Source of the DNA: Dehalococcoidia bacterium
GTDB taxonomy: Bacteria > Chloroflexota > Dehalococcoidia > E44-bin15
Length of the DNA stretch: 12,766 nt
Reading direction: 5' to 3'
Assembly (NCBI GenBank): GCA_004377275.1
Contig: SOIC01000204.1
Span: 1 to 12,766, forward strand
A program made the translations under genes and the position numbers. Positions 6,709-12,766 of this stretch are shown piece after piece. Below the pieces are notes generated by a model, which saw only the letters and a program-made list of their open reading frames with translations, searched no databases and had not been told where the DNA came from. The stretch's first letter is position 1. Each line of letters opens with the position of its first letter.

Positions 6709-7137
6709 ATGTTTCTTGGCGAGTACGAATACAAAATCGATCCTAAGGGCAGGATAGCCATCCCTCCCCGGTTCAGGGGCCAGTTTATGGAGGGAATCGT
6801 GCTTGCCAAGGGGTTGGACCACTATATTATTGCCTGTACCCCGAAACTATGGCAAGAGGTTAGCGAGCGTTTCAATACCCTGCCCTTTGCACGTAGTAAA
6901 CAGCGGCGGATGGGTCGTATCGTTTTCTCCTCCTCCTTTAGCCTGGAGCTTGACGAACAGGGAAGAGTCTTACTGCCTTCTCCACTGCGCCAGCATGCCG
7001 AGATCAAGGAAAGTTTGGTAATAGCCGGGGTAAATACTTACCTCGAGATATGGAGCAAGGAGCTCTGGGATAAGGAGCAAGCCCAAATGGAAGATGACGC
7101 CTGGCAAATCTTCGAGGGAATGGAGACGCGCCAGTGA
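6709..7137 (+). CDS. mraZ: transcriptional regulator MraZ
   Basis: MraZ is a DNA-binding protein of the AbrB-like fold that controls its own division cluster. The 142-residue protein has the two tandem repeats: FLGEYEYKIDPKGRIAIPPRF (2-22) and the second copy around FSLELDEQGRVLLPSPLR (77-94), each with the D-x-x-GR-x-x-x-P core. ATG at 6709 is chosen because family members begin MF-GEY; a GTG five codons upstream (6694) is possible, but AGGTGAT there (6692-6698) serves better as SD. It overlaps rsmH by four bases. A TGG-repeat region upstream is the likely operator. Confidence 0.94.
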   Translation: MFLGEYEYKIDPKGRIAIPPRFRGQFMEGIVLAKGLDHYIIACTPKLWQEVSERFNTLPFARSKQRRMGRIVFSSSFSLELDEQGRVLLPSPLRQHAEIKESLVIAGVNTYLEIWSKELWDKEQAQMEDDAWQIFEGMETRQ

Positions 7138-8039
7138 TACATATCCCGGTTCTCCTCAATGAGGCTATCGAGGCGCTTCAGGTTAAGCCAAAGGGGCGAT
7201 ATGTTGACTGTACAGTTGGCGCAGGGGGACATGCCGCCGCTGTGCTGGAGCGCGGGGGGCAGATCCTGGGCATAGATATCGACCCCCAAGCCATCGAGCT
7301 AGCCCGGGAAAGGCTTTCCCCCTATGAAAAAAGGGCTATCCTAATCAACGATAGTTTCGAAAATCTGGCGGAGATTTGCTCCACGTCGGGGTTTCACCCC
7401 GCCAAAGGGGTGCTGTTCGACCTAGGCATGTCATCGCTTCAGCTCGATGACACCAAACGGGGCTTCAGCTTTCGGCATGAAGCCCCTCTCAATATGCGCT
7501 TCAACCCCTCTCAGGAGCTTACCGCAGCCACCATTGTCAATACCTTCCCTGAGAAGGAGCTTGCCGGCATTATTAAAAGGTATGGCGAGGAACGTAGAGG
7601 GGGCCAGATAGCGAGGTCTATTGTGGCAAATCGCCCCCTCAACACCACGCTTGAGCTTGCCGCCGCAGTGGCAAGTGCTGTGTACATACGGGGCAGGATT
7701 CACCCCGCTACTAAAACCTTTCAGGCGCTTCGCATCGCCGTGAATCAGGAATTGGAGCGCCTTAAGGCAGCGCTGCAGCAGGCACTCAACATCCTGGAGG
7801 TAGGGGGCCGGCTGGTGGTTATTAGCTTTCATTCCCTAGAGGATCGCCTGGTCAAGGACTACTTCAGGAGGGAATCGCAGGATTGTCTTTGCCCTCCCCA
7901 GACGCCGGTCTGTATCTGTGGTCATCATGCTACCCTTAAGCTAATCACGAAAAGGGTGGTCACCCCTTCACGCGCTGAGGTTCTGGCCAATCCGCGTAGC
8001 CGCAGTGCCAAAATGAGGGTGGCTGAGCGTATTCAATAG
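7134..8039 (+). CDS. rsmH: 16S rRNA (cytosine1402-N4)-methyltransferase RsmH (MraW)
   Basis: RsmH methylates N4 of C1402 in the P-site region of 16S rRNA using SAM. The 301-residue protein has HIPVLLNEAIEAL (3-15), the SAM-binding CTVGAGGHAAAVLE (26-39), DIDPQAIELA (48-57), DLGMSSLQLDD (96-106), HPATKTFQALRIAVNQEL (190-207), GGRLVVISFHSLEDRLVK (224-241) and the C-terminal NPRSRSAKMRVAER. The usually acidic LDMR-D motif reads APLNMRFNP, with Asn at 120 and 124. It starts with GTG inside the mraZ stop region (GTGA overlap), so it is translationally coupled. No ftsL, ftsI or mur gene follows; next is ftsA after 175 bases. Confidence 0.96.
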   Translation: MIHIPVLLNEAIEALQVKPKGRYVDCTVGAGGHAAAVLERGGQILGIDIDPQAIELARERLSPYEKRAILINDSFENLAEICSTSGFHPAKGVLFDLGMSSLQLDDTKRGFSFRHEAPLNMRFNPSQELTAATIVNTFPEKELAGIIKRYGEERRGGQIARSIVANRPLNTTLELAAAVASAVYIRGRIHPATKTFQALRIAVNQELERLKAALQQALNILEVGGRLVVISFHSLEDRLVKDYFRRESQDCLCPPQTPVCICGHHATLKLITKRVVTPSRAEVLANPRSRSAKMRVAERIQ

Positions 8040-8058
8040 GTTATTTTTAAGGGAAATC

Positions 8059-8136
8059 GGGCAGTGGCCTGCCTAGTGGCGGGATTATGATACCAGCTTC
8101 GTCGAGCCCAAGGCTATGGGCAGCGACACTGCCCAT
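8059..8136 (+). promoter_or_regulatory. structured ftsA leader with mutually exclusive hairpins
   Basis: Three pairings compete. Local stem A is GGCAG (8060-8064) with CTGCC (8069-8073). Local stem B is ATGGGCAG (8116-8123) with CTGCCCAT (8129-8136), loop CGACA. Long-range stem C is GGGCAGTG (8059-8066) with CACTGCCC (8127-8134), which is perfect over 8 bp and excludes both others. There is no T-tract, so this is not a plain terminator. It could be a regulatory or processing element; no known riboswitch class is recognised. Confidence 0.4.
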
Positions 8137-8214
8137 CCAATAATAAGGGGGTGACATGATGTAATGGGTACGATACAAGAAGGCAGCCAAAAATCACTAA
8201 AAAGGAGGAGGTAA

Positions 8215-9438
8215 ATGGCAAATAGCGAAAACATTTCCTGCATTGATGTGGGCACGACCAAGGTCTGCAGCATCATGGCTAACGTAGGCCAGGGCGGTGA
8301 CCTCCAGGTTCTCGGTGTTGGTGTTACCCACACCAAGGGCTTACACAAGGGCCTTGTGGTGAACATCACCGAGGCCAAGGAGTCGATCCGTGCCTCAGTG
8401 CGTAGGGCAGAGCAGGCCAGTGGGCTCAAAATGGACTCGGTCTATGTGGGTGTCACCGGCAGGCATATCACCTCCCTCAATAAAAAGGGGGTGGTCTCTA
8501 TCTCTCGCGGTGACCGACTAGTCCGTCCCGAGGACCTAAAGCGCGTGTTACGGTCCGCCCGCACCTACACCATCCCTAACGACCGGAGGTTGCTTCACGT
8601 GATCCCCCGGAGCTATGCCCTCGATGGTCAGGTCGGGGTGAAGAATCCGGTTGGTATGCACGGCTTCAGGCTGGATGTAGAAACCCATGTCATCACCGCT
8701 GCCGTAAGCTCGGTCCAAAACCTGGTCAAGTGCATCCGCGGCGTGAGCATCGAAATTGAAGACCTCGTTCTGGAACCGCTGGCCAGCGCCGAGGCAGTGC
8801 TCAGGCTCGATGAGCGTGACGCTGGGGTGATCCTCGCCGATATTGGCGGTGGCACTACAGACATCGCCATATTTAAGAATGGCAGCATCTGGCACACTGC
8901 TATTCTCCCTGTGGCGGGCTATCAGATCACCCGAGATATCGCTATAGGACTGGGGTTGCCCTTTGACGTGGCTGAGCAGATGAAGCGCAAGTATGGCAGC
9001 GTGATGCCCCTCTACAATGGCGTTGACGATGAAGCCACTACAATGAGTATGGAGAATGGCTACGGAGTCTCCTATCAAGACCTCAATGATATCGTCAGGG
9101 CTCGGGTAGAGGAAATTATGAAGCTGATCGCTTTGGAGCTACCCCCAGAGTATGTCAAGGAAGTGCCCGCTGGGCTGGTGATCACCGGTGGATGCGCTAA
9201 CCTGAGGGGAATAGAAACACTGGGGCAGGAGGTGCTGGAATTGCCAGTACGTGTCGGCGTGCCTACCGGCGTATACGGGATCGCTGACATCCTCCCCGAC
9301 CCGGCCTACGCCACCGGTGTTGGCCTGTTGCTCTGGGGCCAGAGAAGGCACGAGGGTGAGGAAGGTTGGCAAGCTCGCGGACTTAGCGACACCTTCAGGC
9401 GCTTCGTCACCCGAATGAGGAGAATAGTTATACATTAA
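8215..9438 (+). CDS. ftsA: cell division protein FtsA
   Basis: FtsA is an actin-fold ATPase that tethers FtsZ filaments to the membrane. The 407-residue protein shows phosphate-1 CIDVGTTKVCSI (9-20), phosphate-2 ADIGGGTTDIAIF (208-220) and adenosine motif LVITGGCANLRGI (321-333). The segment at about 85-165 is the SHS2/1C region. The tail, GLSDTFRRFVTRMRRIV (389-405), looks like the amphipathic membrane-targeting helix, joined by a short polar linker. A strong SD, AGGAGGAGG (8203-8211), lies just before the ATG. ftsZ follows after 15 bases, in the usual pairing. Its presence without any peptidoglycan gene nearby suggests it positions a Z-ring that does not direct wall synthesis. Confidence 0.95.
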   Translation: MANSENISCIDVGTTKVCSIMANVGQGGDLQVLGVGVTHTKGLHKGLVVNITEAKESIRASVRRAEQASGLKMDSVYVGVTGRHITSLNKKGVVSISRGDRLVRPEDLKRVLRSARTYTIPNDRRLLHVIPRSYALDGQVGVKNPVGMHGFRLDVETHVITAAVSSVQNLVKCIRGVSIEIEDLVLEPLASAEAVLRLDERDAGVILADIGGGTTDIAIFKNGSIWHTAILPVAGYQITRDIAIGLGLPFDVAEQMKRKYGSVMPLYNGVDDEATTMSMENGYGVSYQDLNDIVRARVEEIMKLIALELPPEYVKEVPAGLVITGGCANLRGIETLGQEVLELPVRVGVPTGVYGIADILPDPAYATGVGLLLWGQRRHEGEEGWQARGLSDTFRRFVTRMRRIVIH

Positions 9439-9453
9439 CGAAAGGAGGAAAAC

Positions 9454-10578
9454 ATGGCAAAAACGAATTTCGTTCCTAACCCGGCAAAGATTAAGGTCTT
9501 AGGCCTCGGCGGGGGTGGTTGCAATGCCGTCAGTCACATGGTTCAGGCTGAGATTCAAGGCGTGGACTTCATCGGGATCAACACCGATGCCCAGGCCTTG
9601 CTCTGTACCGAGGCACCTACCCGTATTCAGATCGGGGAGAAATTAACCAGAGGGTTGGGTGTGGGCGGCGACGACGCGCTGGGCCTTAAGGCTGCAGAGC
9701 AGAGCCGCGATGAGCTCCGCGATTGCGTCGGCCAATGTGACATGGTGTTCATCACCGCTGGCATGGGTGGTGGCACCGGCACCGGCGCTGCATCCGTAGT
9801 GGCGGAGCTTGCCAAGGAGGCTGGCGCGCTCACCATTGCCGTGGTCACCAAACCCTTCGCCTTCGAGGGAATGCATCGCACCACGGTTGCTGAGACTGGT
9901 ATCGAGCACCTGCTCGATAAGGTGGATACCCTTATCACCGTCCCCAACGATCGCTTACTTACCCTCTGCGACCAGCGGACTGCAGTGGATAGTGCCTTTA
10001 AGATGGCCGATGATGTGCTCATGCATGCGGTTCAGGCCATCGCTGAGGTGATCACGGTGCCAGGGTTGATCAATCTGGACTTCGCCGACGTCAAGGCGGT
10101 GATGAAGGATGCCGGTCCAGCCTGGATGTCCATTGGTCATGGCAGTGGTCAGCATCGCGCCGTCGATGCCGCTGAGGCAGCCCTGGCCAGCCCGCTTTTG
10201 GATGTCTCCATAGATGGGGCAAAGGGGGTGCTTTTTAACGTCACCGGCGGCCATAGCCTCACCCTCTTTGAGGTCAGCGAGGCAGCCGAGATCATCGGCA
10301 AGGCAGTAGACACTGAGGCGAACATTATCTTCGGGGTGAACTTCGATCCCGCGATGGATAACGAGATGAAGCTGACCCTGATTGCCACCGGCTTCTACGG
10401 CGCCGGGGGTAAAACGATACGCAAAGATGAGGAGCTGCGCCGTCTGCTCGAGAGCGCGGAGAGCGAGCAGGAGCTGGATATTCCCACCTTCCTACGGCGC
10501 CCGCTCGTGCGACGGCAGGCAGTGGAAATCCCTGCGCTTAAGCAACACAGCATGCGTTTCCGCACCCCTGCTCACTAG
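9454..10578 (+). CDS. ftsZ: cell division protein FtsZ
   Basis: FtsZ is the tubulin-like GTPase that forms the Z-ring. The 374-residue protein has GLGGGGCNAV (17-26), the tubulin signature GGGTGTG (105-111), PFAFEG (134-139), and the T7 catalytic loop NLDFADVKAVM (207-217) with both Asp residues. After the globular core (to about 318) the linker is only about 20 residues. It is followed by LDIPTFLRR (341-349), which matches the FtsA-binding C-terminal peptide, and then by another 25 mostly basic residues instead of ending there. A strong SD (AGGAGG, 9443-9448) precedes the ATG. Two hairpins follow the stop codon. Confidence 0.97.
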   Translation: MAKTNFVPNPAKIKVLGLGGGGCNAVSHMVQAEIQGVDFIGINTDAQALLCTEAPTRIQIGEKLTRGLGVGGDDALGLKAAEQSRDELRDCVGQCDMVFITAGMGGGTGTGAASVVAELAKEAGALTIAVVTKPFAFEGMHRTTVAETGIEHLLDKVDTLITVPNDRLLTLCDQRTAVDSAFKMADDVLMHAVQAIAEVITVPGLINLDFADVKAVMKDAGPAWMSIGHGSGQHRAVDAAEAALASPLLDVSIDGAKGVLFNVTGGHSLTLFEVSEAAEIIGKAVDTEANIIFGVNFDPAMDNEMKLTLIATGFYGAGGKTIRKDEELRRLLESAESEQELDIPTFLRRPLVRRQAVEIPALKQHSMRFRTPAH

Positions 10579-10581
10579 GAT

Positions 10582-10634
10582 TCCCGGGCTACCGGGACTA
10601 TTGTGGAGCCGCCCCGATTATATCGGGACGGCTC
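10582..10634 (+). terminator. double hairpin after ftsZ, probable end of the division operon
   Basis: The first hairpin is TCCCGG (10582-10587), loop GCTA, CCGGGA (10592-10597). The second is GAGCCG-C-CCCGAT (10606-10618), loop TAT, ATCGGG-A-CGGCTC (10622-10634), i.e. 12 paired bases with one mismatch. It is followed by TCTTGTCCCT, a weak U-tract. Placement just past the stop supports termination, though it may instead act as a 3' stabiliser. Confidence 0.5.
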
Positions 10635-10663
10635 TCTTGTCCCTAAATCGAGCGCTAAAAGTA

Positions 10664-10692
10664 TTGACAACAACTATATATTGTGGTATTCT
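10664..10692 (+). promoter_or_regulatory. sigma-70 promoter for nrdR
   Basis: TTGACA (10664-10669), 17 bases, then TATTCT (10687-10692) with TGG directly before it as an extended -10. The start is expected near 10699, giving a leader of about 28 bases. Two NrdR-box-like sites overlap this promoter. Confidence 0.75.
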
Positions 10693-10717
10693 TACGGGGT
10701 CACCCTGTATAGTGTGT
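10671..10717 (+). promoter_or_regulatory. pair of NrdR boxes upstream of nrdR-nrdJ
   Basis: Box 1 is CAACTATATATTGTGG (10671-10686) and box 2 is ACCCTGTATAGTGTGT (10702-10717). Each matches 13 of 16 positions of the NrdR consensus as I recall it (ACAC-W-ATATAT-W-GTGT). They start 31 bp apart, the three-turn spacing typical of NrdR operators. Box 1 lies between -35 and -10 and box 2 just past the start site, so binding would block transcription. Confidence 0.72.
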
Positions 10718-10726
10718 TTTTGCACC

Positions 10727-11302
10727 ATGAGATGCCCTTATTGTGGTTTTGAGGATTCTAAGGTCATTGATTCTCGCGATGTGAATGAGGCAATCCGCCG
10801 CCGCCGCGAGTGCCTGGAGTGTAGCGCTCGCTTTACCACCTATGAGCGGCTTCAGACGGTCGCCCTGCTGGTGATAAAGAAGGATGGGCGACGCGAGGAG
10901 TTCGGCCGTGAGAAAGTGATCTCCGGTGTTAGAAAGGCCTGCGCCAAGCGCCCGGTCTCCCAGGAGACTATTGAGCAAATGGTCGATGACATCGAGGAGC
11001 AACTTCGTAAGTCGGGTAAGGGAGAGGTGGCCACCTCATTAATCGGGGATATGGTGATGGAGCGGCTGCGCCAGCTCGACGGTATCGCCTACATCCGCTT
11101 CGCCAGCGTATATCGCGCGTTCGCCGACGTCGAGGAGGTGCGGGAAGAGGCCGATGCTTATGCCAGGCTCAGGCCGCTTCGCGATTCCACCCCCCAGCTC
11201 CCCCTCTTTTCGGATTTTTCTAATGAGGAACTTGATATAATTGCCGGTGGTAGTGGAAGTGTGGGGAGAGTGAAAGAAGACCCAAGAAAAGCAGCGGGCT
11301 AA
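10727..11302 (+). CDS. nrdR: transcriptional repressor NrdR
   Basis: NrdR represses ribonucleotide reductase genes when dATP or ATP occupies its ATP-cone. The N-terminal zinc ribbon starts MRCPYCG, with Cys at 3, 6, 29 and 32, and IRRRRECLECSARFTTYERLQ (23-43). The ATP-cone spans about 46-136 and ends with YIRFASVYRAFADVEE. The protein is 191 residues, longer than the usual 150-160; the extra tail (about 150-191) is Pro/Ser/Gly-rich and includes a copy of the dispersed G/A-rich element. ATG at 10727 is chosen because the zinc ribbon begins there; a longer in-frame reading runs back into ftsZ and is not real. There is no clear SD in front of it. nrdJ follows after 29 bases, and two NrdR boxes lie upstream. 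Confidence 0.96.
   Translation: MRCPYCGFEDSKVIDSRDVNEAIRRRRECLECSARFTTYERLQTVALLVIKKDGRREEFGREKVISGVRKACAKRPVSQETIEQMVDDIEEQLRKSGKGEVATSLIGDMVMERLRQLDGIAYIRFASVYRAFADVEEVREEADAYARLRPLRDSTPQLPLFSDFSNEELDIIAGGSGSVGRVKEDPRKAAG
11262..11276 (+). repeat. dispersed G/A-rich micro-element, copy in nrdR
   Basis: The + strand, which is the coding strand here, reads TGGGGAGAGTGAAAG, one change from the mog copy over the first 14 bases. It lies in the C-terminal tail beyond the ATP-cone and is read in a different frame (SVGRVKE) from the mog, priA and trmD copies. Confidence 0.45.
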
Positions 11303-11331
11303 CGAAACCAATGTAGGATGGGATAAAAACC

Positions 11332-12766
11332 ATGGCAACTAATGCGAGCAGAAATAGAGGCTCAACCCTGCTTCATAATCGGATCGCGCGCGCTGTCTTT
11401 GGTGCTGCCGATTCTATCGGCATATCGGATAGGGAGGTAGTGGAGCAACTAACCGAGCAGGTGATCCAGCGACTGGAGCAAACCTATCAGACCTTTCCCG
11501 GGATGGAGGGCGCCATACCGGAGTCGCGGCTGAGGCCCGCCGAAATTCAGGCTACGGTGAAACAAATTCTCGCTGAAGGGAGCCAAATGGAGGTTGCAAT
11601 ACATCCCGCCGAGTCGAAGCGGAAGAAGCAGAGGGGCGAGGCGCGAAGGGTAACTCCGTCAAAGAAATTAGGGGCAACGAAAGCCGAACCTGCCGGGTTC
11701 TCGGAAAATGCGATGCGGGTTCTGGAAAAGAGATACCTCAAGAAGGATGAGCGGGGTCAGATTATCGAAACGCCCCTGGAGATGTTCCGCCGCGTGGCCC
11801 AGAATATCGCCTCCGCCGAACTCCACTACGACCACAAAGCGGATGTTTCGGCCTGGGAGGAGGAGTTCTATCGGGTGATGGCTAATCTGGAATTCCTGCC
11901 CAACTCCCCGACCCTGATGAATGCCGGCCGCGATCTGCAGCAGCTCTCCGCCTGCTTCGTCCTCCCCATCGAGGATTCTATGGAACGCATCTTCGATACG
12001 GTAAAGCACACCGCCCTCATTCACAAGAGCGGTGGAGGCACCGGCTTCTCCTTCTCCAGGTTAAGGCCTGAGGGCGATATGGTGGGCTCCACCGGGGGAG
12101 TAGCCAGCGGGCCTGTTTCCTTCATGAGGGCCTTCGATGCGGCCACCGATGTCATCAAACAGGGGGGGATGCGCCGTGGCGCCAATATGGCTATCTTGAA
12201 CGTGAGTCATCCCGATATTCTAAAATTCATCACCGCAAAGGAAAAGGGCAACAGCCTCACCAACTTCAACCTCTCGGTGGCGGCAACCGCTGAATTTATG
12301 AACGCAGTGGTGGATGGCACCGACTATGACCTGATAAACCCCCGCAATAAGGCGGTTCAGGGGAAGCTCAATGCCAAGGAGGTCTTCGATATGATCGTGG
12401 ACCTGGCCTGGCGAACCGGCGACCCTGGGCTTGTCTTTCTCGATCGGATCAATGATGCTAACCCCACCCCTAAGCTGGGGGCTATCGAGAGCACCAACCC
12501 TTGCGGGGAGCAGCCCCTCCTCCCCTACGAATCCTGTAATCTGGGTTCTATTAACCTTTCACGCATGGTATGCGATGGAAAGGGTAAAGAACCCGAGCTC
12601 GACTACGACAGGCTGGCGGATATAGTAAAAACTGCTGTCAGGTTCCTGGATAATGTGATCGATAAGAACAGCTTCCCCATTCCCGAGATCGAGGAGATGA
12701 CCAAAAGGACAAGGAAGATCGGGCTTGGGGTGATGGGCTTCGCCGATATGTTGATTAAGTTAGGTA
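11332..12766 (+). CDS. nrdJ: adenosylcobalamin-dependent (class II) ribonucleoside-diphosphate reductase, NrdJ type (partial, 3' end off the window)
   Basis: This enzyme makes deoxyribonucleotides with a B12-derived radical and needs no oxygen. The 478 visible residues include LPNSPTLMNAG (189-199), LSACFVLPIEDSM (205-217) with redox Cys208, HKSGGGTGFSFSRLRPEGD (231-249), KQGGMRRGANMAILNVSHPDI (276-296), and NPCGEQPLLPYESCNLGSINLS (389-410), with radical Cys391 flanked by Asn389 and Glu393. The NPCGE...CNLGS form is typical of class II enzymes. The second redox Cys is beyond the edge. Residues about 12-85 resemble only the helical part of an ATP-cone, without the K-R-D-G beta-hairpin; a Lys/Arg-rich linker (95-118) joins it to the barrel. 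An in-frame TAG 18 bases upstream fixes the start near 11332, with AGGATGGG as a weak SD. It is probably cotranscribed with nrdR. Confidence 0.94.
   Translation, partial: MATNASRNRGSTLLHNRIARAVFGAADSIGISDREVVEQLTEQVIQRLEQTYQTFPGMEGAIPESRLRPAEIQATVKQILAEGSQMEVAIHPAESKRKKQRGEARRVTPSKKLGATKAEPAGFSENAMRVLEKRYLKKDERGQIIETPLEMFRRVAQNIASAELHYDHKADVSAWEEEFYRVMANLEFLPNSPTLMNAGRDLQQLSACFVLPIEDSMERIFDTVKHTALIHKSGGGTGFSFSRLRPEGDMVGSTGGVASGPVSFMRAFDAATDVIKQGGMRRGANMAILNVSHPDILKFITAKEKGNSLTNFNLSVAATAEFMNAVVDGTDYDLINPRNKAVQGKLNAKEVFDMIVDLAWRTGDPGLVFLDRINDANPTPKLGAIESTNPCGEQPLLPYESCNLGSINLSRMVCDGKGKEPELDYDRLADIVKTAVRFLDNVIDKNSFPIPEIEEMTKRTRKIGLGVMGFADMLIKLG

Noticed and set aside
8087..8143. An 18-codon frame (MIPASSSPRLWAATLPIQ) in the ftsA leader
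   Set aside because: It has no good SD and coincides with the hairpin arms, so it is more easily explained by RNA structure than by a peptide.
10382..10726. An upstream extension of the nrdR frame
   Set aside because: It overlaps the end of ftsZ and crosses the hairpins and promoter. The zinc ribbon MRCPYCG marks the natural start at 10727.
1..12766. CRISPR array, tRNA or rRNA genes, insertion sequences, prophage or defence genes
   Set aside because: None seen. No regular spacer-repeat pattern, cloverleaf, transposase or phage-like protein could be read on either strand; the window is core chromosome.

Overview
The window reads as chromosomal core DNA from a Chloroflexota bacterium, most likely a member of the Dehalococcoidia. 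This rests on gene content and my recollection of that group, not on a search. The main clue is a very short division cluster on the + strand (mraZ, rsmH, ftsA, ftsZ) that lacks ftsL, ftsI, ftsW and every mur gene, as expected of a bacterium without a peptidoglycan wall. An nrdR gene and a B12-type (class II) ribonucleotide reductase follow it. GC content is moderate to high, genes are tightly packed, and most starts have clear Shine-Dalgarno (SD) sequences.

Left half (1-6182, all on the - strand, read right to left): a MogA/MoaB-type molybdopterin protein, trmD, rplS, priA, def, and an HD-domain CCA/poly(A) nucleotidyltransferase cut by the left edge. These serve tRNA maturation, the ribosome, N-terminal processing and replication restart. 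They do not form one simple operon. A terminator-like hairpin lies between rplS and priA. A perfect consensus promoter for def overlaps the priA stop codon. A second terminator, inside a degenerate ~60-bp tandem repeat, separates def from the nucleotidyltransferase.

Middle (6183-6708): a divergent spacer of about 525 bp. Its left part holds two protein-like minus-strand frames that join only through a frameshift and lack a start, so probably a gene remnant. Its right part is AT-rich and carries the mraZ promoter, with TGG-type repeats phased every 10 bp that look like a MraZ autoregulatory operator.

Right half (6709-12766, + strand): mraZ and rsmH overlap by 4 bases. A structured 175-base leader precedes ftsA, and ftsZ follows after 15 bases. 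Two hairpins close this unit. nrdR then starts from its own promoter, which carries two NrdR-box-like palindromes exactly 31 bp apart, so the nrdR-nrdJ unit is probably repressed by its own product. nrdJ runs off the right edge.

The most unusual signal is a short G/A-rich element (core TGGGGAGAGCGAAAAA, with variants). It recurs on the coding strand in variable loops or tails of five different genes (the nucleotidyltransferase, priA, trmD, mog, nrdR), with another copy beside mog. It looks like a dispersed micro-repeat that has been accepted in frame into essential genes.
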